Assembly: GCA_937923375.1 (NCBI GenBank)
Contig: CALAJG010000188.1
Span: 1-13,970 of the forward strand
Length of the DNA: 13,970 bases
Direction of reading: 5' to 3'
DNA from: an uncultured Leucothrix sp.
GTDB taxonomy: Bacteria > Pseudomonadota > Gammaproteobacteria > Thiotrichales > Thiotrichaceae
A program made the position numbers and the translations under genes. The notes under the pieces were generated by a model, which was given only the letters and a program-made list of their open reading frames with translations, was not told where the DNA came from and did no database searches. Shown piece after piece: positions 1 to 4,708 of this stretch (within the stretch, counting starts at the first letter, position 1; the number at the start of each line of letters is the position of its first letter).

Positions 1-160
1 CTTTTTGCAGGCCATTGGCGTCTAGAATTTTGCGTGCAGCAGTGAAGCCGTCTACGCCAGCGTGATTTGGTATCTGACTCCATTTGCTATAAGTGTGTTT
101 CATCCACGCCCTAACTAATGCAGACGCGGCAAATGATAGTACGATGATCAGCAAAAACAT
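1..160 (-). CDS. YugP-type zinc metallopeptidase, N-terminal part (runs off left edge)
   Basis: Only the first 53 codons are present, read leftward from ATG at 160. The peptide opens with a hydrophobic helix (about residues 1-17, FLLIIVLSFAASALV). It then carries the segment YSKWSQIPNHAGVDGFTAAR (24-43) followed by KILDANGLQK. This matches my memory of the N-terminus of the YugP/COG2738 family of membrane-anchored putative zinc metallopeptidases, where a basic-aromatic stretch, a small-residue turn and 'A..ILD.NGL' follow the first helix. The HExxH zinc motif would lie beyond the window. The start is uncertain. No convincing ribosome-binding site precedes ATG160, and the frame stays open upstream to a stop at 203-205, giving a plausible extension (GYDFYFGSN) with only ATA or ATT as possible starts. 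It is divergent from the ychJ-like gene, with a shared 133-bp intergenic region. Confidence 0.72.
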   Translation of the reverse strand, partial: MFLLIIVLSFAASALVRAWMKHTYSKWSQIPNHAGVDGFTAARKILDANGLQK

Positions 161-220
161 ATTTGAGCCAAAATAAAAATCATAACCTATGCGTCTTCTA
201 ATTTATACTGGTTGCACGTC

Positions 221-262
221 GCTAGATACATTCATTTCTCACACATTGTGCCTTTATCTAGC
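221..262. repeat. 8-bp inverted repeat in the divergent promoter region
   Basis: GCTAGATA at 221-228 is mirrored exactly by TATCTAGC at 255-262, with a 26-nt spacer. It lies between the divergent YugP-like and YchJ-like genes. Just left of it, on the minus strand, TATAAA (207-202) could be a -10 element for the YugP-like gene, but no good -35 pairs with it. The dyad could be an operator or chance; no known regulator site is recognised. Confidence 0.35.
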
Positions 263-293
263 TTGCGAACACTTTTATTAAGCGCTGAATATT

Positions 294-668
294 ATGCAAT
301 GCCCCTGCCAATCCAATAAACCATACCCCAACTGCTGCGAGTCGTATCACAATGGCCAGGCAGCTCCAACCGCCGAAGCCCTTATGCGCTCACGATACAG
401 TGCGTTCGTCCTGAACAACGATAAGTACATCTACAAAAGCTGGTCTAAAACCACCCGCCCAAGTAAAAAATCTCTCAAGCAAAATCAATCAAACGAATGG
501 CTCGGCTTAACCATAGTTCGAACAGAGCAGGGCACACTATTCGACTCTGAAGGCGTTGTAGAATTCATTGCCCGGTTCAATGCTGAAGGCAAAGAGCAGC
601 AACTCCATGAAGTCAGCCGTTTCATTCGTGAAAATGGAAAATGGGTATATTTGGATGGTGAGTACTAG
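294..668 (+). CDS. YchJ-like SEC-C motif protein
   Basis: This 124-residue protein begins with a SEC-C zinc-binding signature (C-x-C-x8-C-C: Cys3, Cys5, Cys14, Cys15). The YchJ/UPF0225 core follows: LMRSRYSAFV (about 30-39), EWLGLTIV (about 68-75), FIARF and the C-terminal ENGKWVYLDGEY. In E. coli YchJ (about 152 residues) the same core continues into a second SEC-C motif at the C-terminus. Here the protein ends right after the core, so that second motif is absent. SEC-C motifs are known from SecA, where they bind zinc and contact SecB and ribosomes. The cellular role of YchJ is not established, and the core is NTF2-like by family annotation. The ATG at 294 is the natural start because the SEC-C motif begins at residue 3; the ribosome-binding site is weak. 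Family assignment is confident, function is not. Confidence 0.9.
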   Translation: MQCPCQSNKPYPNCCESYHNGQAAPTAEALMRSRYSAFVLNNDKYIYKSWSKTTRPSKKSLKQNQSNEWLGLTIVRTEQGTLFDSEGVVEFIARFNAEGKEQQLHEVSRFIRENGKWVYLDGEY

Positions 669-699
669 ACTAAGCCTAGAGTCTTGATTTGATAATCAC

Positions 700-704
700 A
701 GGAG
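700..704 (+). promoter_or_regulatory. Ribosome-binding site fixing a TTG start
   Basis: AGGAG at 700-704 ends 7 nt before TTG at 712. This near-consensus Shine-Dalgarno supports the rare TTG as the start of the two-helix membrane protein gene. Confidence 0.7.
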
Positions 705-711
705 TGGTGCA

Positions 712-1473
712 TTGGAAACTAAGCAAGGAAGCTGGTCGTATCGTAAGTTAGATGTGCGTAGCATCAAAAAGACCAATCAACGTTTGACGAGCAGAATCAG
801 GGAGCGTTTTCCCGAAGCTAATTTGGGTGATGTGTCCGCCGAGTTAAATACCATTCTGGAAAATCTCAAAGAGCGTGCGGAGTGGATTGCCCGCCCCAAT
901 TGGTGGTTACGCGCCTTATGTGCAGTGGCAGTGTTGTTTATAATCGCTGTAATTTTGTATTTCACCTATCAGCCAATTTTAAACATATTCACCAGTGCTG
1001 AGGCTAAAGGTGGCGAATATATTCAAGCCGTAGAAGCTGTTTTGAGTGGGCTTTTTCTTCTCGGGTTAGTCTTGATCTTTCTAGCCACATTGGAGCAACG
1101 GTTTAAACGCATCAGGGCCTTGGAAGCCATACATGAGTTGCGAGCAATTGCTCATGTGGTGGACATGCACCAATTGACTAAAGATCCCAGCTATTTTCTG
1201 GATAAAGCTGAAAGTACTTTGTCTTCCCCCAAGCGCCCAATGGATTGGTTTGAGCTGGTTAGGTACCTCAACTATTGTAGCGAACTGTTAGCGATTATCG
1301 GGAAGCTGGCAGCGTTCTATGCGCAGAACCACGAAGATCCGATTGTTTATGATGCTGTCAATGATGTCGAAAACCTGACTAACGACCTTGCTCGAAAGAT
1401 TTGGCAGAAGATTGCCGTGCTGCATGGTTGTTCGGTTGAAGAAAAGCACCGCCGATATAATGCCGATTTCTAG
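712..1473 (+). CDS. Conserved-looking two-helix inner-membrane protein, function unknown
   Basis: I do not recognise the family. The 253-residue product starts at TTG712. It has a basic, probably helical cytosolic N-terminus (1-60, including RLTSRIRERF and ELNTILENLKERAEW). Two clear transmembrane segments follow (about 65-87, ALCAVAVLFIIAVILYF, and about 107-127, AVLSGLFLLGLVLIFLATLE), joined by a roughly 20-residue loop. The remaining ~125 residues are mostly helical and charged (RFKRIRALEAIHELRAIAHV, then a YLNYCSELLAIIGKLAAFYA stretch). The positive-inside rule places both termini in the cytoplasm with a short periplasmic loop. There is no signal peptide, catalytic motif or nucleotide-binding motif that I can see. 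It sits 43 bp after the YchJ-like gene and 149 bp before yaeQ, in the same direction, but nothing else links it to either. Coding confidence is high from length, ribosome-binding site and domain-like structure. Confidence 0.85.
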   Translation: METKQGSWSYRKLDVRSIKKTNQRLTSRIRERFPEANLGDVSAELNTILENLKERAEWIARPNWWLRALCAVAVLFIIAVILYFTYQPILNIFTSAEAKGGEYIQAVEAVLSGLFLLGLVLIFLATLEQRFKRIRALEAIHELRAIAHVVDMHQLTKDPSYFLDKAESTLSSPKRPMDWFELVRYLNYCSELLAIIGKLAAFYAQNHEDPIVYDAVNDVENLTNDLARKIWQKIAVLHGCSVEEKHRRYNADF

Positions 1474-1560
1474 TTGAGTTACTGTGCTTATAGTCGCTGA
1501 ATATCCAACCATTTTTCTGTTTGCTAGGACAATCTAAAAGCCTCTGATATTCTACGCCAC

Positions 1561-1601
1561 GGCAAACACTGAGCATATTTTGTGCTGAGCAAGAGTTTGC
1601 C
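1561..1601. repeat. Imperfect hairpin upstream of yaeQ
   Basis: GGCAAAC (1561-1567) pairs with GTTTGCC (1595-1601). Inside it AGCA (1572-1575) can pair with TGCT (1583-1586) around TATTTTG. There is no T-run after the outer stem, so it is a poor terminator. It would lie in the yaeQ leader or between the two transcription units. Weak evidence. Confidence 0.3.
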
Positions 1602-1622
1602 AAACCTATAAAAAGGATTACT

Positions 1623-2159
1623 GTGGCCATCAAACCAACTATCTATAAAGCAAGAATCTCACTTTCTGACTTGGAGCGGGATTATTACGATTCCATCAGT
1701 TTAACCATTGCTCAACATCCATCAGAAACCCTCGAGAGAATGATGGTTCGGGTACTTGCTTATTGTATTAATGCACAAGAAAATCTTGAGTTGACTAAGG
1801 GTCTGGATGAAGTGGAAGTACCTGATCTTTGGGTGCGCACCATGGACGAGCAAACCCAACTTTGGGTTGATGTCGGTGAGCCCACACCCGAACGCATCAA
1901 GAAAGCTTGTAATCAGTCACGTGCCGTCAAAGTTTACAGCTTCAATAGTAAATCTGATGTTTGGTGGTCACAGGGCGAGGCTAAGTTTAGCCGCTTGAAT
2001 GCTTCGGTTTATCGTTTCCCATGGCAAAGTGTAGAGGCGCTAGCTATCTTGGTTCAAAGAACCATGGATTTATCTGTAACTATCACCGGTGACTCGGCTT
2101 TTATTGCCGCTGAGGCAGGGGAGGTTGAAGTTTCTTGGGATGTTTTACAGTCGCGTTAA
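1623..2159 (+). CDS. yaeQ: YaeQ family protein
   Basis: The 178-residue product matches E. coli YaeQ (about 181 residues) from end to end. Shared features are the N-terminal AIKPTIYKARISLSDLERD, the hallmark AQHPSETLERMMVRVLAY (about 31-48), LWVDVGEPTPERIKKACNQS (about 79-98), VYSFNSKSDVWW, and a C-terminal RTMDLSVTITGD. Known structures give YaeQ a compact PD-(D/E)XK-like fold. Its function is unsettled: early work connected it genetically with RfaH-type transcription elongation. It should be a soluble cytoplasmic protein. The start is GTG at 1623, chosen because AAGGA (1613-1617) sits 5 nt upstream and because the family N-terminus begins 'MA.K.TIYKA'. It appears to be transcribed alone or with the upstream membrane protein gene. 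No odd residues were noted. Confidence 0.95.
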   Translation: MAIKPTIYKARISLSDLERDYYDSISLTIAQHPSETLERMMVRVLAYCINAQENLELTKGLDEVEVPDLWVRTMDEQTQLWVDVGEPTPERIKKACNQSRAVKVYSFNSKSDVWWSQGEAKFSRLNASVYRFPWQSVEALAILVQRTMDLSVTITGDSAFIAAEAGEVEVSWDVLQSR

Positions 2160-2247
2160 ACTTTCTGTCTTAAATAAAATCCCCCAACCGTTTGTCGAAT
2201 AGTCTGATTTAAACAGGTGTATCAGTAAGTTCAGCGCTGTCCTATTG

Positions 2248-2284
2248 TTTACAGTTCCTTATAATGCATGTACAGTATTTGTAC
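2248..2284 (+). promoter_or_regulatory. Candidate promoter with overlapping palindrome upstream of the Sel1 gene
   Basis: A perfect TATAAT lies at 2260-2265, but without a good -35 at 16-18 nt. Alternatively TTTACA (2248-2253) and TACAGT (2271-2276) are spaced by exactly 17 nt. Immediately downstream is a perfect 5-5-5 inverted repeat, GTACA-GTATT-TGTAC (2270-2284), which could be an operator on this promoter. The next start codon is ATG2320. This is a candidate only. Confidence 0.4.
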
Positions 2285-2319
2285 TATTTCATAATAAAAA
2301 TAACTTTGGGGTTTATGAT

Positions 2320-3432
2320 ATGAAACACTCTACTCTACGTCTAACTCAAGCAATGTTGCTTGGTTTAATGACTAGTTTTCCCATCACTTCTACTGCTGAG
2401 GCACCCGCTCTAGCAGGCATTGTCCAACCAAGTCAGGCAGCTGAGCAATTATTTGCCAAAGGCCGTGAGTTAATTAAACAGAACAAAATTTCTCAAGGAA
2501 TTGGCTGGCTCGATAAAGCAGCATCACAAGGCCACCCACAAGCGTCTTATGAACTGGCGGCTTTGCATGAAGCTGGTTTGGGAGTTAAAAAAGATTATCA
2601 GCGAGCTAAACATTATTACGAGCTAGCTATTAAACACGGTCATCGCGATGCGCATTTCAATTTAGCGTTATTATTCAGCGGTGAAGAAGCGCCGTTTGAT
2701 GACTTAACGCGCGCCCGTCAGCTAATGCAGGTAGTGGCAAACAGGGGGGATATTGAAGCCCAATTTGTTTTGGGTACTATGATGAACACTCGCTCAGCGA
2801 ACGTTTCTAGTAATCCTGCACAGGCAGTTCATTGGTTTAATCGGGCCGCGACTCGTGGCCATGAAAAAGCACAGTTCCAACTGGGTATGCAGTATCTCAG
2901 AGGCCAAAATGTCGCCAGAGATGCGAAGGCAGCCCTGCATTGGTTTACTCAGGCAGCAAAGAAGAATGTCCCTGGTGCTCATTTCAATCTTGCATTGATG
3001 CACGAAAGAGGTGATGGTATTCCGGCTAATGATCAAACAGCGATTCGTTGGTATACCACGGCAGCTGATCTTGGAAATGCTAATGCCCAACAGAACCTGG
3101 GCATTAAGTATTTGCTGGGTGAGCAAGTTGCCGCTAATGCGAATAAGGCACTTAATTTAATTACGCGTGCGGCAGCGGCAGGTCTGAAAAACTCTCAGTT
3201 GTTACTTGGCCAGTTATATCAAACGGGCTATGAAGGTAAAATCAGAATTGATATGGTAAAGGCTGAACAGTGGTATTTACGTGCTGCGAAACAGGGCCAG
3301 CCAGATGCACAATATCAACTAGCACTGATTTTATTAGATAAGAAAAATCAAGAGGGTGATGCAAAGTTCTGGATCAAAGAAGCGGTTGCTGCTGGTCATC
3401 AGGATGCAAAGAAACTGCAGGCAAGGTTATGA
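2320..3432 (+). CDS. Exported Sel1-like (TPR-type) repeat protein
   Basis: The 370-residue protein starts with a Sec signal peptide: MKHSTLR, a hydrophobic core AMLLGLMTSF, and a likely cleavage site after TSTA, before EAPAL. The rest is a near-continuous array of about eight Sel1 repeats of ~36 residues. They are recognisable by recurring A-x-Y/F-x-L-(A/G)-x-(L/M)-(Y/H) and A-x-x-(W/Y)-(Y/F)-x-x-A-A-x-x-G-(H/N/D) blocks, such as AHFNLALMHERGDGIP, AIRWYTTAADLGNANAQQNL and AEQWYLRAAKQGQPDAQYQL. Sel1 arrays are alpha-helical scaffolds for protein-protein contacts; in bacteria exported ones act in envelope stress, secretion or host interaction, but no specific role can be read here. ATG2320 is chosen over an in-frame TTG at 2245 because it opens exactly at the signal peptide and the upstream stretch overlaps promoter-like DNA. 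The mature protein should be periplasmic; no lipobox is seen. Confidence 0.88.
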   Translation: MKHSTLRLTQAMLLGLMTSFPITSTAEAPALAGIVQPSQAAEQLFAKGRELIKQNKISQGIGWLDKAASQGHPQASYELAALHEAGLGVKKDYQRAKHYYELAIKHGHRDAHFNLALLFSGEEAPFDDLTRARQLMQVVANRGDIEAQFVLGTMMNTRSANVSSNPAQAVHWFNRAATRGHEKAQFQLGMQYLRGQNVARDAKAALHWFTQAAKKNVPGAHFNLALMHERGDGIPANDQTAIRWYTTAADLGNANAQQNLGIKYLLGEQVAANANKALNLITRAAAAGLKNSQLLLGQLYQTGYEGKIRIDMVKAEQWYLRAAKQGQPDAQYQLALILLDKKNQEGDAKFWIKEAVAAGHQDAKKLQARL

Positions 3433-3449
3433 TCGCTTAGCCACCTGTC

Positions 3450-3468
3450 AGGTTTTTAAGCAAAACCT
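3450..3468. repeat. Hairpin 1 of three between the Sel1 gene and the small exported-protein gene
   Basis: AGGTTTT (3450-3456) pairs with AAAACCT (3462-3468) around a 5-nt loop. It lies 18 bp after the Sel1 gene stop. The stem is mostly A-T and only a short T stretch follows, so at best it is a weak terminator. Confidence 0.45.
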
Positions 3469-3503
3469 TTCAGAGTACCTTTATACTGTAGGGGTACTCT
3501 GAA
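3469..3503. repeat. 11-bp perfect inverted repeat enclosing a -10-like TATACT
   Basis: TTCAGAGTACC (3469-3479) is mirrored exactly by GGTACTCTGAA (3493-3503) around a 13-nt centre that contains TATACT (3482-3487). It begins at the base directly after hairpin 1. No T-run follows on either strand, which argues against a simple terminator. The position around a -10-like hexamer suggests an operator or RNA structure, but no convincing -35 is seen. Confidence 0.55.
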
Positions 3504-3508
3504 TAAAA

Positions 3509-3536
3509 CATGTCGAACCCCCGATTTACCGACATG
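3509..3536. repeat. Hairpin 3 in the leader of the small exported-protein gene
   Basis: CATGTCG (3509-3515) pairs with CGACATG (3530-3536) across a 14-nt loop. It ends 28 bp before ATG3565, so in an mRNA it would sit in the 5' leader. Confidence 0.4.
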
Positions 3537-3564
3537 CCCCTAATAACAAAATGAGTGTCACACT

Positions 3565-3852
3565 ATGAACAAAAAAACAATTGCTTTATTGGCAATATTC
3601 ACATCCCTGATGTTCAGCCAGGCAGCTTTTGCTGATAATGAACAGATACTAAAGAAAGACACAAGCCAACAGCTTACCAAAGAGCTAACGAAGGAAGATC
3701 TGTTAGCTGCAACACAAGATTATGTCATGGAAAAAGTCGAACGCCCACAGGCGCGTCGTTCTGCTTTATTTGCGCATATTCTTGATACCATCATGGTCAA
3801 GAATGCGACTATGGCTAAGGTAAAAGAGATCTCTAAATCACAAAACAGTTAA
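3565..3852 (+). CDS. Small exported protein, unknown function
   Basis: This is a 95-residue product with a textbook Sec signal peptide: MNKK, hydrophobic core TIALLAIFTSLMF, and cleavage expected after AAFA at residue 23. That leaves a mature protein of about 72 residues. The mature part is strongly helical and charged, with a short internal repeat (LTKELTKEDL, about 37-46) and a C-terminal half running ERPQARRSALFAHILDTIMV. It has no cysteine, no lipobox and no motif I recognise. The ATG at 3565 is the first residue of the signal peptide; its ribosome-binding site is weak. A five-codon mini-ORF (ATG3551 to TGA3568) overlaps this start as ATGA and may be accidental. The gene is flanked by three hairpins on the left and a strong terminator on the right, so it is probably its own transcription unit. 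It could be a periplasmic stress or adaptor peptide, but that is a guess. Confidence 0.75.
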   Translation: MNKKTIALLAIFTSLMFSQAAFADNEQILKKDTSQQLTKELTKEDLLAATQDYVMEKVERPQARRSALFAHILDTIMVKNATMAKVKEISKSQNS

Positions 3853-3888
3853 TTTCTAACTATAAACCCTAGTTAGCTTGTGTAACAA

Positions 3889-3917
3889 AAAATAACCGCT
3901 TGAACAGCGGTTATTTT
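3889..3917. terminator. Bidirectional rho-independent terminator
   Basis: AAAATAACCGC (3889-3899) pairs perfectly with GCGGTTATTTT (3907-3917) around the 7-nt loop TTGAACA. The A-run on the left and T-run on the right make it work in both directions. It separates the rightward small exported-protein gene (stop at 3852) from the leftward FG-GAP-like gene (stop at 3927). Confidence 0.9.
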
Positions 3918-3926
3918 CTCATGCTG

Positions 3927-4514
3927 CTAATCTTCCCGGCATTCTTCCGGCGAAGCATGTTCAGACCAATCAGCCAGTTTTATATTAATTTGATTAGTTT
4001 TAAACGCTTTTTTGTTTTTAACACCTTTCCCTGTCAAAAGATTCACGTCGCAACTCAATCCTGAATTTAGATCGAGTGTGTCATAAGATTCGTAGGTATA
4101 GCCAGCCACAAGGAAATGACCATTGCGATAAGCAATGGTAAGTTTTTGCAACCAGCGATGTCGGCCAATGGCTTGGTTTTGGCTAAGTACTTGCAAAGAG
4201 CCCGATGAGTTTACACCTAGTGAGGGAGTACTCCCCCACATTGCCCCAGACCACACCAAATTAGGTTTGAAGATTTCTAGCTGTGAACCGTTGGCATCAT
4301 CATGCAGGTAAATATACAGACCGACATCGTGGTCTTCATTCTCTGGGGCAACGAGGATTGCACGATCCATCCCGCCATCATTATTCCAATCTCCGATGAC
4401 CACACCAAGGACATTAGCAGGATTAATTCGATGCTCTTCAGCCTCGTTGGCTATGCTGTAATTAGCTGAACATAGCAGTAAGATAGTTGCGAGTTTGCAG
4501 AGTAAGTTTTTCAC
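3927..4514 (-). CDS. Exported protein with an FG-GAP/VCBS-like calcium-loop motif
   Basis: The 195-residue product starts at GTG4514. It has a signal peptide (MKNLLCKLATILLLCSANYS) with cleavage expected after SIA at residue 22. Residues 36-60 read LGVVIGDWNNDGGMDRAILV. The D-x-N-x-D-G-x-x-D pattern (Asp42, Asn44, Asp46, Asp50) is that of calcium-binding loops in FG-GAP/VCBS beta-propeller blades. Only one such unit is visible, too few for a propeller, so the whole is probably a small beta-rich periplasmic or secreted protein. Two cysteines in the mature part (Cys155, Cys192) could form a disulfide. The GTG start is preferred over an in-frame ATG at 4556 because AAGGAAG (4526-4520) lies 5 nt before it and the signal peptide begins there. 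Function is unknown; no named family is recognised. It is convergent with the small exported-protein gene and divergent from gltX. Confidence 0.82.
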   Translation of the reverse strand: MKNLLCKLATILLLCSANYSIANEAEEHRINPANVLGVVIGDWNNDGGMDRAILVAPENEDHDVGLYIYLHDDANGSQLEIFKPNLVWSGAMWGSTPSLGVNSSGSLQVLSQNQAIGRHRWLQKLTIAYRNGHFLVAGYTYESYDTLDLNSGLSCDVNLLTGKGVKNKKAFKTNQINIKLADWSEHASPEECRED

Positions 4515-4708
4515 TGTGACTTCCTTGTCGAAATAATAGTAGCTAGTGTAGTACACACTCTATTAAAGAATATAGTTTAGGCGCAATTAAAAAGCCTTTA
4601 TGGTCGTCATGTAGCTTTTTGGTCGCTCTATATTTATTGTGCACCAGCTTTTGCTAAAGCTTGCAAGATGCTACCCTCCAACCCTTAATTCCACTACAGA
4701 TTTGCATT

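Noticed and set aside
1521..1551. TTGCTA ... GATATT as a promoter for yaeQ
   Set aside because: The spacing (19 nt) and hexamer matches are poor; many such pairs occur by chance in A/T-rich gaps.
1288..1633. Two overlapping leftward reading frames of 74 and 84 codons
   Set aside because: They are antisense to the two-helix membrane protein gene and the gap before yaeQ, with no ribosome-binding site or domain-like sequence.
2245..2319. In-frame TTG-started extension of the Sel1 gene (25 residues)
   Set aside because: It would bury the signal peptide behind a non-hydrophobic leader and overlap promoter-like DNA; ATG2320 opens exactly at the signal peptide.
3551..3568. Five-codon mini-ORF (MSVTL) whose TGA overlaps the ATG of the small exported-protein gene
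   Set aside because: It has no ribosome-binding site and is short enough to be chance; noted only in the gene entry.
3856..3876. CTAACT/AGTTAG short inverted repeat as a terminator
   Set aside because: Six bp with no T-run; the much stronger hairpin at 3889-3917 follows directly.
4515..4556. ATG4556 as start of the FG-GAP-like protein
   Set aside because: The added MYYTSYYYFDKEVT is unlike a signal peptide, while GTG4514 has AAGGAAG 5 nt upstream and starts a proper signal peptide.
4661..4708. In-frame TTG-started extension of gltX (16 residues)
   Set aside because: The conserved GluRS N-terminus begins at ATG4709, and numbering from there puts Cys98/100/125 exactly where E. coli has them.
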